From Pseudoalteromonas luteoviolacea (GTDB lineage Bacteria; Pseudomonadota; Gammaproteobacteria; Enterobacterales; Alteromonadaceae): a DNA stretch of 64,000 nucleotides. Below, in pieces: positions 39,068 to 49,019 of this stretch. How positions within the stretch are numbered: position 1 is the first letter of the stretch; each line of letters opens with the position of its first letter. Under the pieces are notes generated by a model that did not search any database, had not been told where the DNA came from, and worked only from the letters and a program-made list of their open reading frames with translations. The stretch lies in contig NZ_JWIC01000004.1 of assembly GCF_000814765.1 (NCBI RefSeq), positions 186,001 through 250,000 of the forward strand, read 5' to 3'. The translations under genes were made by a program, and so were the position numbers.

Positions 39068-40482
39068 TGAATACTCTAACAATTATAAAAGACAGCGGAA
39101 TTTCGTTTGGCACAAGTGGGGCAAGAGGACTCGTTGTAGACTTTACGCCAGAGGTATGCGCTGCGTTTTCAATCGCGTTCATAGATAGTATAGGTGAGCA
39201 ATTCGAGTTTGATACGGTTGCGCTTGGCATTGATAATCGCCCAAGCAGTTTAGCGATCGCGAACGCTTGTGCTGCTGGACTAAAACAGTTAAATGTAAAT
39301 GTTGTTTTTTATGGCGTGTTGCCGACACCAGCACTGGCGTATACAGCAATGAAAGATGGTATGCCTTCCATCATGGTAACAGGTAGCCATATTCCCTTTG
39401 ATCGAAATGGATTAAAGTTTTACCGCCCTGATGGAGAAATAACGAAACAAGATGAGTTGTCTATCTTATCGTCAGATGTTGTGTTTTCGGCTATCAACAT
39501 TGATGGTGTTGGATTAGAAAGTAGCTCGCGAGCTGCGGATTTATACGTATCACGGTATACCTCCTTGTTTAGCTCAACAATTTTATCCGGTAAAAAAATA
39601 GGCATTTATGAACACTCAAGTGCCGGTAGAGAGATTTACAAAGCGCTTTTTGAGCAGCTTGGTGGTGAAGTGATCAGTTTAGGTCGAAGTGATCAGTTTA
39701 TACCGATTGATACAGAAGCGGTATCTGATGAAGATAAAGAAAGAGCGAAAACGTGGGTTAGTCAGCATAACTTAGATATGTTGTTTTCAACAGATGGGGA
39801 TGGTGACAGACCGCTCGTTGCCGATGAAGACGGTATATGGCTAAGAGGTGATATTCTCGGACTGTTGTGCAGCAAAGCTCTCCATATTGAAGCATTGGCG
39901 ACCCCTGTAAGTTGTAACACTGCGATTGAATTGTCTGGGTCTTTCAAAGAAGTCACGAGAACCAAAATTGGCTCACCTTATGTAATAGAAGCTTTTTCAC
40001 AGCTAGAGGATAAGCATAAACGCATTGCAGGCTTTGAGGCGAACGGGGGCTATTTGTTAGCAACTAGCATTGAAGTGAACAATCATTCACTAGCCGCATT
40101 GCCAACGCGGGATGCTATTTTACCAGCTTTGATTTTGATTGCGCAGGATATGCCTATTTCTCGCTTGCAAGAGTCACTACCACAGCGTTTTACTACAAGT
40201 GATAGGTTGAAAAATTTTGCGACTGAAAAAAGTAAACAGCTGATCTCTGAGTTTAGTGTAGCACCCAATAAACTCCTAGAGAAAATGGACTTGGTTGATC
40301 TACACGTTGATAGCACGTGTTTAATTGATGGTTTGCGTCTCACTCTGGATTCTGGAGATATCATTCATTTAAGGCCGTCAGGGAATGCACCTGAATTAAG
40401 GTGTTATGTTGAATCTAATAGCTCTGAAGTGAGCGAACGTTATCTAGCGTCTTTCTTCAAAGCTTTTGGAAGTGCTTGTTAA
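39064..40482 (+). CDS. manB: ManB, phosphomannomutase
   Basis: Converts mannose-6-phosphate to mannose-1-phosphate for ManC. 472 residues, alpha-D-phosphohexomutase family. The phosphoserine loop is TGSHIP with S108; Ile replaces the usual Asn of TASHNP, a variant found in a branch of the family. The metal site is DGDGDR (D244, D246, D248), and [10 protein letters not shown] near the C terminus binds phosphate. Two adjacent ATG codons (39064, 39067) are possible starts. A strong hairpin follows the stop. Confidence 0.93.
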   Translation: MMNTLTIIKDSGISFGTSGARGLVVDFTPEVCAAFSIAFIDSIGEQFEFDTVALGIDNRPSSLAIANACAAGLKQLNVNVVFYGVLPTPALAYTAMKDGMPSIMVTGSHIPFDRNGLKFYRPDGEITKQDELSILSSDVVFSAINIDGVGLESSSRAADLYVSRYTSLFSSTILSGKKIGIYEHSSAGREIYKALFEQLGGEVISLGRSDQFIPIDTEAVSDEDKERAKTWVSQHNLDMLFSTDGDGDRPLVADEDGIWLRGDILGLLCSKALHIEALATPVSCNTAIELSGSFKEVTRTKIGSPYVIEAFSQLEDKHKRIAGFEANGGYLLATSIEVNNHSLAALPTRDAILPALILIAQDMPISRLQESLPQRFTTSDRLKNFATEKSKQLISEFSVAPNKLLEKMDLVDLHVDSTCLIDGLRLTLDSGDIIHLRPSGNAPELRCYVESNSSEVSERYLASFFKAFGSAC

Positions 40483-40498
40483 TCCTTATCCATTTTTT

Positions 40499-40536
40499 AC
40501 TGCCAATGTACTTGAGTTATCGACATTGGCAGTTTT
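40499..40536 (+). terminator. Probable terminator after manB
   Basis: Perfect 11-base stem ACTGCCAATGT/ACATTGGCAGT with a 13-base loop, followed by TTT A. The T run is short but the stem is strong. Confidence 0.65.
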
Positions 40537-40780
40537 ACCTGACCAATCAATAAATCGATGTTTCTTTGAAACAAATTAGAGTAGATGTCTCAATAATTTA
40601 CTTATTACAAAATCTTGCTTGCTAAATTTTGACTGTAAGCGTGAACACGTCAGCTAGAAAAATTAAACCTCACATCATACCTTTAAAGTTAGGACTGGCG
40701 TTAAAGAAATTGTTTTTATTTCCTTAGAAATAAAGGTTTAACAGGGTTGTTTGTCCCCCAAATTGGCGTGTTTTTAGTTG

Positions 40781-40809
40781 ATTACAGCGTCAATTTTGTT
40801 TGCTACAAT
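40781..40809 (+). promoter_or_regulatory. Candidate ugd promoter
   Basis: ATTACA at 40781-40786, a 17-base spacer and TACAAT at 40804-40809 preceded by TG at 40801-40802. It would start transcription near 40816, very close to the ops-like element, so the true promoter may lie further upstream. Confidence 0.4.
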
Positions 40810-40823
40810 TCCTGCCGGGAACT

Positions 40824-40835
40824 GGCGGTAGTGTT
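40824..40835 (+). promoter_or_regulatory. ops-like element (RfaH recruitment / JUMPStart core)
   Basis: GGCGGTAGTGTT matches the ops core GGCGGTAGCGTG at 10 of 12 bases, in the sense orientation, 32 bases before the ugd start. In Enterobacteria and vibrios ops pauses RNA polymerase and recruits the NusG paralogue RfaH to long polysaccharide operons. Function here is inference. Confidence 0.6.
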
Positions 40836-40867
40836 AGTTGAATAAATTGAAAAGTAGGTTTTTAAGA

Positions 40868-42034
40868 ATGAAAATTACGGTCGTTGGTACTGGTTATGTT
40901 GGACTATCTAATGCACTTTTGCTGTCTCAACACAACTCTGTAACCGCTCTAGACATAGATGTCGAAAAGGTCAATTTACTGTGTGCACGAAAATCTCCTA
41001 TAGAAGATGCACATATCTCAGAGTATCTTAAGAATGAATCTTTAGATTTTGTTGCAACCACAGATAAACAGGAAGCCCTTAGAGGTGCTGAGTTTGTTGT
41101 GATTGCTACGCCAACAGACTATGACCCGCAAACCAACTACTTTAACACTGCCTCTGTCGAAAGTGTTATTAAAGATGTGCTTGAAATAAACCCTACGGCA
41201 GTGATGGTCATCAAGTCAACGGTACCCGTTGGTTACACCGAAACAGTTAAACGTCAATTTGACACTGACCAAATCATCTTCTCACCAGAGTTTTTACGCG
41301 AAGGTAATGCACTTTATGATAATTTATATCCTTCACGCATTATTGTCGGAGAGAACAGTGAGCGAGCGCAAGTTTTTGCTGATTTGTTAAAACAAGGGGC
41401 TGAAAAAGAGTCCATTTCTGTTTTGTTAACTAATTCTACAGAAGCGGAAGCGATCAAGTTATTTTCAAATACGTATTTAGCAATGCGAGTTGCTTATTTC
41501 AATGAACTTGATAGCTATGCAGAATCTCACGAACTGGATTCGAAGCAAATTATTGAAGGGGTCAGTTTAGACCCTCGTATTGGCAACCATTATAATAACC
41601 CTTCGTTTGGTTATGGTGGCTATTGCTTGCCAAAAGATACAAAACAGCTGTTAGCTAACTACAAAGATGTACCTAATAATATGATTAGGGCTATTGTGGA
41701 TGCAAACTCTACGAGAAAAGACTTCATCGCTGATTCAATTATTAAGAGAGCCCCGAAAGTTGTGGGAATCTATAGGTTGGTGATGAAAACAGGGTCTGAT
41801 AACTTCCGAGCCTCTGCAATCCAAGGCGTGATGAAGCGCATTAAAGCTAAAGGCATAGAGGTTGTTGTTTATGAGCCTTCATTAAATGAAGATACGTTTT
41901 TTAACTCTAGGGTTATCTCAGATGTTGAAGAGTTGAAAACAATGTCAGATGTTATCATTGCGAACAGAATGGATGACAATCTCAGGGATGTTGCTGAAAA
42001 AGTGTATACACGAGATCTTTTTGGCAACGATTAA
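40868..42034 (+). CDS. ugd: UDP-glucose 6-dehydrogenase
   Basis: Oxidises UDP-glucose to UDP-glucuronate with NAD. 388 residues from the ATG at 40868, the same length as E. coli Ugd; a TTG ten codons upstream overlaps the leader and is rejected. The Rossmann motif GTGYVG is at 7-12, and the catalytic Cys253 and Lys256 lie in [10 protein letters not shown]. It supplies the epimerase encoded 14 bases downstream. Confidence 0.96.
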   Translation: MKITVVGTGYVGLSNALLLSQHNSVTALDIDVEKVNLLCARKSPIEDAHISEYLKNESLDFVATTDKQEALRGAEFVVIATPTDYDPQTNYFNTASVESVIKDVLEINPTAVMVIKSTVPVGYTETVKRQFDTDQIIFSPEFLREGNALYDNLYPSRIIVGENSERAQVFADLLKQGAEKESISVLLTNSTEAEAIKLFSNTYLAMRVAYFNELDSYAESHELDSKQIIEGVSLDPRIGNHYNNPSFGYGGYCLPKDTKQLLANYKDVPNNMIRAIVDANSTRKDFIADSIIKRAPKVVGIYRLVMKTGSDNFRASAIQGVMKRIKAKGIEVVVYEPSLNEDTFFNSRVISDVEELKTMSDVIIANRMDDNLRDVAEKVYTRDLFGND

Positions 42035-42048
42035 GTAGAGGTGAAAGA

Positions 42049-43050
42049 ATGAAATATTTGGTTACTGGCGCTGCAGGGTTTATTGGCGCTGCTGTATGTA
42101 AAAGATTACTTGATACTGAATGTGAAGTTGTTGGTATCGATAATATCAATGACTATTACGATGTTGAGCTAAAACATGCTCGATTAAATCGTATTAAAGA
42201 TAGTCGGTTCACTTTTATAAAGTTAGATATTGCTGACAGAGAGGCTACTGCTGATTTGTTCAAACGCGAGCAGTTTGATCGTGTTATACATCTAGCTGCA
42301 CAAGCTGGTGTGAGATATTCGATTGAAAACCCTCATGCGTATGCTGACAGTAACTTAGTTGGCCATCTTAATATTCTAGAAGGGTGCCGTCAGGAAAAGG
42401 TTTCTCATTTAGTATATGCCTCGTCAAGCTCAGTATATGGTTTAAACGAGAAGACACCATTTGAAACAAGCGACTCTGTAGATCATCCTATTTCGTTTTA
42501 TGCAGCGACTAAGAAATCAAATGAATTAATGGCTCATAGCTACTCACATTTATACGATTTACCTACCACAGGGTTGCGATTCTTTACAGTATATGGGCCG
42601 TGGGGCAGACCAGATATGGCGCCATATATTTTTACAAAGAAAATACTCAACGGTGACACGATTGACGTAAACAATAATGGCGACATGTGGCGCGACTTTA
42701 CGTATATAGATGATATCGTTGAGGGGGTTGTCAGAATCGCAGATGTGATACCTGTAAGAGATGAGCAATGGAAAGTTGAAAATGGCACACCAGCAACAAG
42801 CTCAGCGCCATATGCTGTTTATAATATTGGTCATGGCAGCCCAATTAATCTAATGGACTTTATTACAGCCATTGAGGAAGAGCTTGGTATTGTTGCTAAG
42901 AAGAATTTTAGAGAAATGCAGGCTGGAGATGTGTATAAAACTTATGCACAAACCAATGATCTATTTAAGGCTACTTCATATGTGCCTCAAGTGGATGTTA
43001 AAACAGGCGTTGCAGAATTAGTTAAATGGTATAGATCATTTTATCTTTGA
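42049..43050 (+). CDS. UDP-glucuronate 4-epimerase
   Basis: Short-chain dehydrogenase/epimerase, probably converting UDP-glucuronate to UDP-galacturonate. 333 residues. GAAGFIG (residues 7-13) binds NAD; the catalytic Ser/Thr lies in SSSSVYG and YAATK gives the Tyr-Lys pair. DNINDYYD after the first strands is typical of glucuronate epimerases. Paired with ugd. Followed by a perfect inverted repeat and a 780-base gap. Confidence 0.9.
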   Translation: MKYLVTGAAGFIGAAVCKRLLDTECEVVGIDNINDYYDVELKHARLNRIKDSRFTFIKLDIADREATADLFKREQFDRVIHLAAQAGVRYSIENPHAYADSNLVGHLNILEGCRQEKVSHLVYASSSSVYGLNEKTPFETSDSVDHPISFYAATKKSNELMAHSYSHLYDLPTTGLRFFTVYGPWGRPDMAPYIFTKKILNGDTIDVNNNGDMWRDFTYIDDIVEGVVRIADVIPVRDEQWKVENGTPATSSAPYAVYNIGHGSPINLMDFITAIEEELGIVAKKNFREMQAGDVYKTYAQTNDLFKATSYVPQVDVKTGVAELVKWYRSFYL

Positions 43051-43064
43051 TGCTAACCACGAAT

Positions 43065-43092
43065 ACGTAGAGAATTTTTAAATTCTCTACGT
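43065..43092 (+). terminator. Inverted repeat after the UDP-glucuronate epimerase gene, possible terminator
   Basis: Perfect 12-base arms ACGTAGAGAATT/AATTCTCTACGT with a four-base loop, 14 bases after the stop. It is followed by CTCTCCTT rather than a clean T run, so termination is uncertain. Confidence 0.45.
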
Positions 43093-43343
43093 CTCTCCTT
43101 CGAGGCTTTTTTACTGATTTATCATGTTGCAAAACATGTTTATTCACTGCCACTTGTTAGGTGTTGTAGCTAAGCTGACCTGAAATGCCTACTCGCAAAA
43201 TGAACTATTGATTGTTTGCTTTTTTAACCTCTTTATTATGCATGGTGCTGAGAGTGCATAAAAACTATTGTGTTTAAGTTACTACATTACAACGGGTTGT
43301 GTGCTAAGGGTAACTGCATGCGGTTTTAAATAATGTAGATTGA

Positions 43344-43372
43344 TTGGCCTTATATTGTTTATATAGTATAAT
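43344..43372 (+). promoter_or_regulatory. Strong candidate promoter for the wza operon
   Basis: TTGGCC at 43344-43349, a 17-base spacer and a perfect TATAAT at 43367-43372. The predicted start near 43380 leaves an unusually long leader of about 450 bases before wza. Confidence 0.65.
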
Positions 43373-43831
43373 GCTTGAATCATAAGGACCGTGAACGTCA
43401 AAGCATTGGAAGGCTGAGTTTATATATCTTTGTTTATTCCTATAAGCTATTAACAGTGTGTTGTTTGGTTCAAGACAGAACACTAGTTGCAGTATTCACT
43501 GCATTGCACATTCCTTATTATTTATATTTTAGCAATTGTCGCTTTTAAGTTCGTACTCATTCTTGCTAAAAAGGTGTGTTTCTATTTCGGGTAAAACTGT
43601 TGTTTTTTAGTCGGTTAGCAAATTATTTTTTATGCTAAATTAGACTTTAGTAAGATTAAAGGCCATTGCAACAAATCTTTAGTAAAACTCATGTAACATT
43701 AACGCAATGTAAACTTGCGATTGAGAACATCGCATGGTTTAATTAGCCATCGCATAAGTAGGAATTATGTTGTTAAGTTACTTCAAACTTAGTAACTAAG
43801 AATAAGTATTAAAAATATTTAGGAAGAAAAA

Positions 43832-44956
43832 ATGGCCTTATGTTGTAAAAAAACCATTGCTAACTCAGTTGCGTCAGCATGTGTTTTGGTGATGAGTGGC
43901 TGCACCTTGATCCCCGGTGGGCATTTTGAAGGAATTACATCAGGTGATAAAACAACAAGCTTAGAACAAGACCTTTCAAAAGTTAATATTCAGCTCATAG
44001 ATTCAAGTCTAATTAATCAGCAAAAAGCTCAAAAATTACCGCGTAGTATTAATACGAAAGGTGCTCTTGACCTGTCCGATTATAAGTACCGTCTCGGTGT
44101 TGGAGATGTTATCACCGTTGGGGTTTGGGACCATCCAGAGTTAACGATTCCCGCGGCGGTGCAAAGAACGGCGGAATTCGATGGTTTTAGAGTGCAAGCA
44201 AATGGCACCTTTACTTATGCATACGCACCTAATGTTCCTGCAGTGGGTAGAACTGTTGTAGAAATTAGAGAGGATTTAATTAAGCGATTAAGCAGAGTGA
44301 TTGAAGACCCGCAGATTGATGTTAAGGTGGTTGGTTTTAACAGCCAAAAGGCGTATGTCACAGGTGAAGTTAACAGACCGGGGGTTTATGCGATAACTGA
44401 AACGCCATTGACGCTGATAGATGCCATTAATCAAGCCGGTGGTATGTCAGAAAGAGCTGACTGGAAAGAAGTGACCTTCTCTCGAGGCAATGTAACTGAA
44501 GCTATTGATCTTGAGGAGTTTTATTCCGAAGGTGATATTTCCCAAAATCGTTTACTTAAGCACGGCGATGTTATTCATATCCCACGAAATGATAACAGCA
44601 ATGTATATGTGATGGGGGATGTGAAAGTGGTTGGGACTGTTGCTATCAATCGATACGGCTTAAACCTAGCCCAAGCACTGTCTGAGTCTGGTGGTATAAA
44701 TGAACGCAGCGCAGATGGCAATGGAATTTTCGTACTGCGAAAGAAAAACCTAGAAACCGATGGTGTAATTGCTGATGTTTTCCAATTAAGAGCAAGCAAT
44801 ATTGCATCCTTGGTTTTAGCCGAACAGTTTGAGCTTTACCCTCAAGATATTGTTTATGTCACGAGTGCACCAATAGCGCGTTGGAACAAAGTTATTAGCT
44901 TGTTACTTCCTTCATTGACAACTGTTGATGCAGTTCAGGAAATAGATAATCAGTAA
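43832..44956 (+). CDS. wza: Wza, outer-membrane polysaccharide export lipoprotein
   Basis: Forms the octameric outer-membrane pore for capsule export. 374 residues, near the usual 380. The lipoprotein signal ends at LVMSGC (Cys at about residue 24). The Poly_export domain starts near residue 88 (YRLGVGDVITVGVW), followed by SLBB domains at about 170-255 (VTGEVNRPGVY) and 257-340 (VMGDVKVVGTV). AGGAAG precedes the ATG. It heads the wza-wzb-wzc set, each gene closely following the last. Confidence 0.95.
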   Translation: MALCCKKTIANSVASACVLVMSGCTLIPGGHFEGITSGDKTTSLEQDLSKVNIQLIDSSLINQQKAQKLPRSINTKGALDLSDYKYRLGVGDVITVGVWDHPELTIPAAVQRTAEFDGFRVQANGTFTYAYAPNVPAVGRTVVEIREDLIKRLSRVIEDPQIDVKVVGFNSQKAYVTGEVNRPGVYAITETPLTLIDAINQAGGMSERADWKEVTFSRGNVTEAIDLEEFYSEGDISQNRLLKHGDVIHIPRNDNSNVYVMGDVKVVGTVAINRYGLNLAQALSESGGINERSADGNGIFVLRKKNLETDGVIADVFQLRASNIASLVLAEQFELYPQDIVYVTSAPIARWNKVISLLLPSLTTVDAVQEIDNQ

Positions 44957-44971
44957 GATAGGTATCTGAGT

Positions 44972-45406
44972 ATGTTTGATAGTGTATTGGTTGTCTGTGC
45001 TGGTAATATTTGCCGCAGCCCGACTGCAGAGTATGTACTGAAGAGTAAACTTGAAGGAAAAAGTATCAGTGTTTCCTCCGCAGGGTTAACCGCTTTAGTC
45101 GACAAAGGTGCTGACTCCATGGCCAGTGAGTTAGCGCAGGGTAATGGGATAGACATGTCCTCACATAAAGGACGTCAAATATCGTCTTCACTAGTTTCAA
45201 GTAATGCGCTTATATTGGTGATGGAGCAACGCCACGTACAAGATTTATGCGCGCGTTACCCTGAGGCAAGAGGAAAAACCTTTTTACTTGGTAAGTGGTT
45301 AGGTGACAAAGAGATCCCTGACCCTTATCGGCAGAGTCGTGAAGCCTTTGAACACGTATACGATTTAATTGATAGCGCTTGTAGCGCTTGGCAAAAGTAT
45401 TTATAA
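44972..45406 (+). CDS. wzb: Wzb, low-molecular-weight protein-tyrosine phosphatase
   Basis: Dephosphorylates the tyrosine kinase Wzc, a cycle needed for capsule export. 144 residues. The active-site loop CAGNICRS is at about 9-16, with nucleophile Cys9, and the general acid lies in DPYRQS near residue 114. It starts 15 bases after wza. Confidence 0.95.
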   Translation: MFDSVLVVCAGNICRSPTAEYVLKSKLEGKSISVSSAGLTALVDKGADSMASELAQGNGIDMSSHKGRQISSSLVSSNALILVMEQRHVQDLCARYPEARGKTFLLGKWLGDKEIPDPYRQSREAFEHVYDLIDSACSAWQKYL

Positions 45407-45420
45407 GGATGAAAGAGTCA

Positions 45421-47658
45421 ATGAATGCTCAATCAAACTTGGCAGCTGGAATGCAAGATAAGCAAGCATCGCAGCAGCTCCATGAAATCGATTTGCTGGC
45501 GATTATAGGGGCGTTGCTAGATCGTAAATTTTTTATCATAAGCATTACTGTATTATGCATGTTGATTGGCGTTGTGATTGCTACGTTCAGTACGCCAATA
45601 TACCAAGCAACTGCCATGATCCAAGTGGAGGAAAAAGGTGGAACAGTTCCTGGATTTGACGAGTTGGGCGGCATGTTTGAAAGCACCTCTGCTGCTATTA
45701 CTGAAATAGAACTCTTAAAGTCTCGCAGTATCATCGGTGAGGCTGTTGACAAACTTAAGTTGGATATAGTTGCTACACCAAAGCATTTTCCTTTAATTGG
45801 CGAAAGAGCATTTCGAACTTACATCCCTCTCCAAGCCGGTGGGCTAGCAGAACCGAGTTTGGGTGCCAATAGTTATGCTTGGGGTGGCGAAGAAATCGAG
45901 GTCTTTCGCTTCGAAGTACCATCTAATGCAGTAGGCAAGGTATTCACCTTAGTTGCGCTTGAAAATAATCGGTTTGAACTACAAAATGACGACGGTCAGG
46001 TCTTATTAAGCGGAAAGGTCGGCGAAGAGGTCATCAACGGCGAGTTTAAGCTGACTTTAAAAACGCTGCACGCACGCACCGGAACAGAGTTCATTTTAAC
46101 TAAAAAACAGCGATTGAGTACTATTCTTGACTTGCAAAAAGCAATTGGTGCAAGTGAGAGAGGTAAAGATTCTGGGATTATTATTTTAGGCTTTTTGAAC
46201 GCAAACCCTGAGTATGCAAAAACTGTCCTCAATGAGGTCGCCCAAATTTATGTACACAGAAACGTTGAACGTAACAGCGCTGAAGCTCAAAAGTCCCTAG
46301 ACTTTTTAGAATACCAGCTGCCTCAAGTTAAAAAGCAATTAGAAGCTTCAGAGCAAAGACTGAATGATTATCAGGTAAAACAGCAGTCGATTGATATTTC
46401 TCTTGAAACTGAAGGTGTTTTAAAGCAGATAGTTAAATTAGAGACAAGACTGCAAGAGCTAGAACTTAAAAAACTAGAGTTGGCACGCAAATTTAAGCAA
46501 AGCCACCCTAGTTATCAAGCTGCGTTAGAGCAGATAGAAGCTGTGGAAAACCAAAAACGCAGATTGGCAAGAGAGATTAAGGGCTTACCTGAGACACAAC
46601 AAGAGCTACTGCGTTTGACTCGTGATGTTCAGGTAAATAACGAAATATACACGTTACTACTGGCTAAAACTCAAGAGCTGGACATTGTTCGTGCTGGTAC
46701 CGTTGGTAATGTCCGAATCATTGATTTCGCTGAGGTCAATACAGCCGTTCCGGTAAAACCTAGTAAACATTTTATAGTGATGCTTGCTACTCTATTTGGT
46801 GGTGCAATTGCCGTAGCGCTTGTGTTACTTCAAAGAGCCATGCACAAAGGTATCGAAGATCCAAACCAGATTGAGGCGCTTGGGTTACCTGTTTACGCCA
46901 GTGTTCCTTATTCTGAGTATCAAGTGAAGTTAACTGGGTTTGCTAAAGCGCGGAAGGGTAAAACGGCCAAAGCCAAATCGATACTGGCAATGGACAACCC
47001 TGCAGATTTATCTATTGAAGCGTTGCGAAGCCTTAGAACCAGCTTACATTTTGCAATGATGGAAGCAAAAAATAATGTGATTGCGATTTCAGGCCCAAGT
47101 CCAGGTGTTGGTAAGTCATTTATCTCAGTTAACCTAGCCACTGTGCTTGCTCAAAGTGATAAGAAAGTACTCATCATTGATGCTGACATGCGTAAAGGGT
47201 ATTTGCAGACACAGTTTGGTTTGAAGTGGGAAAATGGATTAAGTGATTACTTATCTGGTCGGATTGACTTGCAGGCTGCCACTAAGAGTACGCAAGTTGA
47301 AAGCTTGGATGTGATGACGCGAGGGCAAATCCCACCTAACCCTTCAGAATTATTAATGCACAAAAACTTTAGCGATTTAGTTGAAGAGGTTAGTGCAAAA
47401 TATGATCTCGTTATCATTGATACACCACCAATTTTGGCTGTCACAGACCCTGCTATTGTTAGTGCACACGCAGGAAGCACTTTACTGGTTACAAGATTTG
47501 GACAAAACCATGTAAAAGAGTTAGAGCTGACTCGTAATAGATTTGAGCAAAATGGTATAGATGTTAAAGGTGTTGTATTTAACGGTGTAGTCAAGAAAGC
47601 CAGTAATGCATATGGGTATTATGGATACTACAACTACGAATATAAGTCTGACAAATAG
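45421..47658 (+). CDS. wzc: Wzc, polysaccharide co-polymerase and tyrosine autokinase
   Basis: Inner-membrane protein that controls chain length and gates Wza. 745 residues from the ATG at 45421, chosen because GAAAGAG and AAGGA lie upstream; the ATG at 45409 is possible. A Wzz-type domain with the first membrane segment at about 36-56 is followed by a periplasmic coiled coil and a second membrane segment near 460-480. The BY-kinase domain has Walker [10 protein letters not shown] (about 557-565), A' LIIDAD and B LVIIDTPP. The C-terminal tyrosine cluster [11 protein letters not shown] is the autophosphorylation site. Confidence 0.96.
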   Translation: MNAQSNLAAGMQDKQASQQLHEIDLLAIIGALLDRKFFIISITVLCMLIGVVIATFSTPIYQATAMIQVEEKGGTVPGFDELGGMFESTSAAITEIELLKSRSIIGEAVDKLKLDIVATPKHFPLIGERAFRTYIPLQAGGLAEPSLGANSYAWGGEEIEVFRFEVPSNAVGKVFTLVALENNRFELQNDDGQVLLSGKVGEEVINGEFKLTLKTLHARTGTEFILTKKQRLSTILDLQKAIGASERGKDSGIIILGFLNANPEYAKTVLNEVAQIYVHRNVERNSAEAQKSLDFLEYQLPQVKKQLEASEQRLNDYQVKQQSIDISLETEGVLKQIVKLETRLQELELKKLELARKFKQSHPSYQAALEQIEAVENQKRRLAREIKGLPETQQELLRLTRDVQVNNEIYTLLLAKTQELDIVRAGTVGNVRIIDFAEVNTAVPVKPSKHFIVMLATLFGGAIAVALVLLQRAMHKGIEDPNQIEALGLPVYASVPYSEYQVKLTGFAKARKGKTAKAKSILAMDNPADLSIEALRSLRTSLHFAMMEAKNNVIAISGPSPGVGKSFISVNLATVLAQSDKKVLIIDADMRKGYLQTQFGLKWENGLSDYLSGRIDLQAATKSTQVESLDVMTRGQIPPNPSELLMHKNFSDLVEEVSAKYDLVIIDTPPILAVTDPAIVSAHAGSTLLVTRFGQNHVKELELTRNRFEQNGIDVKGVVFNGVVKKASNAYGYYGYYNYEYKSDK

Positions 47659-47678
47659 TTTTATTGAAGAGTATTAAA

Positions 47679-48959
47679 ATGCAAGAGTTATTAAAAGGGA
47701 AGCGGGTCGCGATCATTGGCCTAGGATATGTAGGTTTGCCACTGGCCGTAGAGTTTGGTAAGCAATATCAAACTCTTGGCTTTGATATAAACCAAGAACG
47801 TATTTCGGAGTTACTAGGTGGACATGATTCTACGCTAGAGGTGAGTGATGAAGAGCTCAAGTTATCTCCGCAGCTAAATTATTCTTATAATGTTGATGAT
47901 TTAAAAAATTGTAATGTTTATATCGTCACAGTGCCGACACCAATCGATGAACACAAACAGCCTAAATTAACTCCGCTTATAAAAGCGAGTGAAATGCTGG
48001 GTAAAGTGGTAAGTAAAGGCGATATCATCATATATGAGTCGACAGTTTATCCAGGTGCTACAGAAGAAGATTGTATTCCTGTCGTAGAACGTGTCTCAGG
48101 CCTTAAATTTAACAAAGATTTTTTTGCGGGTTACTCGCCTGAGCGTATTAACCCTGGTGATAAAGAGCATAGAGTTACTAATATATTAAAAGTGACTTCA
48201 GGTTCTACGGATGAGATCGCTGAAGTGGTTGATCAGCTATATAAGTCAATTATCACTGCTGGCACTCACAAAGCATCAAGTATCAAAGTCGCTGAGGCTG
48301 CAAAGGTGATTGAAAATACGCAGCGAGATGTGAATATAGCGTTGATCAATGAGCTTTCTATTATCTTTAATAAGCTTGGTATCGATACCTTAGAAGTATT
48401 AGAGGCTGCTGGTACAAAATGGAACTTTTTGCCATTCCGTCCGGGTTTGGTCGGGGGGCACTGTATTGGTGTTGACCCATATTATTTAACACATAAAGCA
48501 CAAAGCGTTGGATATCACCCAGAAATGATCTTAGCAGGCCGTCGATTGAATGATGGCATGGGCCAATATGTTGTTTCTCAATTAGTCAAAAACATGTTAA
48601 AGCAACGTATTCATGTTGAAGGTGCAAATGTCCTTGTTATGGGCTTTACGTTTAAAGAAAACTGCCCTGATCTTCGCAACACCAGAGTGATTGATATTGT
48701 TGAAGAGCTTAAAGAGTACAATGTGAATGTCGATGTGGTAGATCCATGGTGCTCCAGCGAAGAAGCCGAGCATGAATATGGCCTGAAGTTGGCTACTGAG
48801 GCCAAGCAAGGCCACTACGATGCCATTATTTTGGCTGTTGGACATAACGAGTTCAAGCAATTAGGCAGTGAAGCTATTCGTAAGTTCGGTAAGGATGAAC
48901 ATATTTTATATGATTTAAAATATGTACTGGATAAAAATACCGTAGATATGCGCTTATAA
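47679..48959 (+). CDS. tviB: UDP-N-acetyl-hexosamine 6-dehydrogenase (TviB/WbpO-like)
   Basis: NAD-dependent oxidation of UDP-GlcNAc or UDP-GalNAc to the uronic acid. 426 residues from the ATG at 47679, preceded by [16 protein letters not shown] binds NAD near residue 14; the catalytic Cys262 is in [12 protein letters not shown]. The closest resemblance by eye is to TviB/WbpO rather than to UDP-ManNAc dehydrogenase, but the substrate is not proven. Followed after 13 bases by an intrinsic terminator and then the epimerase gene. Confidence 0.88.
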   Translation: MQELLKGKRVAIIGLGYVGLPLAVEFGKQYQTLGFDINQERISELLGGHDSTLEVSDEELKLSPQLNYSYNVDDLKNCNVYIVTVPTPIDEHKQPKLTPLIKASEMLGKVVSKGDIIIYESTVYPGATEEDCIPVVERVSGLKFNKDFFAGYSPERINPGDKEHRVTNILKVTSGSTDEIAEVVDQLYKSIITAGTHKASSIKVAEAAKVIENTQRDVNIALINELSIIFNKLGIDTLEVLEAAGTKWNFLPFRPGLVGGHCIGVDPYYLTHKAQSVGYHPEMILAGRRLNDGMGQYVVSQLVKNMLKQRIHVEGANVLVMGFTFKENCPDLRNTRVIDIVEELKEYNVNVDVVDPWCSSEEAEHEYGLKLATEAKQGHYDAIILAVGHNEFKQLGSEAIRKFGKDEHILYDLKYVLDKNTVDMRL

Positions 48960-48972
48960 GATTAAAATACTA

Positions 48973-49008
48973 AGTAGGCTCGGTTTGTGAACCGATCCTA
49001 CTTTTTTT
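48973..49008 (+). terminator. Intrinsic terminator inside the operon
   Basis: Thirteen-base arms AGTAGGCTCGGTT and AACCGATCCTACT with one mismatch, a four-base loop and a run of seven T. Only 11 bases separate it from the next start codon, leaving no room for a promoter, so downstream genes need read-through or antitermination. Confidence 0.85.
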
Positions 49009-49019
49009 ATGGAAAAATA

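Larger units (their letters stand above)
40483..40867. other. 385-base intergenic region between manB and ugd
   Basis: No gene seen. It holds a terminator hairpin for manB, a candidate extended -10 promoter and an ops-like element, so it separates two transcription units. Confidence 0.6.
43051..43831. other. 781-base intergenic region and wza leader
   Basis: No protein gene of convincing length. It contains a 12-base perfect inverted repeat (43065-43092), a near-consensus promoter (43344-43372), and about 450 bases of leader with small stems and a CATCGCAT direct repeat (43728-43735 and 43748-43755). A ten-codon open frame with a weak ribosome site lies at 43767-43799. Confidence 0.6.

Noticed and set aside
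40761..40800. AAATTGGCGT near 40761 also occurs near 37367 with ATTACAG downstream, possible repeated promoter module
   Set aside because: Only ten bases match exactly and the spacing to ATTACAG differs; too short to call a repeat.
43767..43799. Ten-codon upstream frame in the wza leader
   Set aside because: The ribosome site is only three bases from the ATG and frames this short are expected by chance; kept only as part of the leader description.
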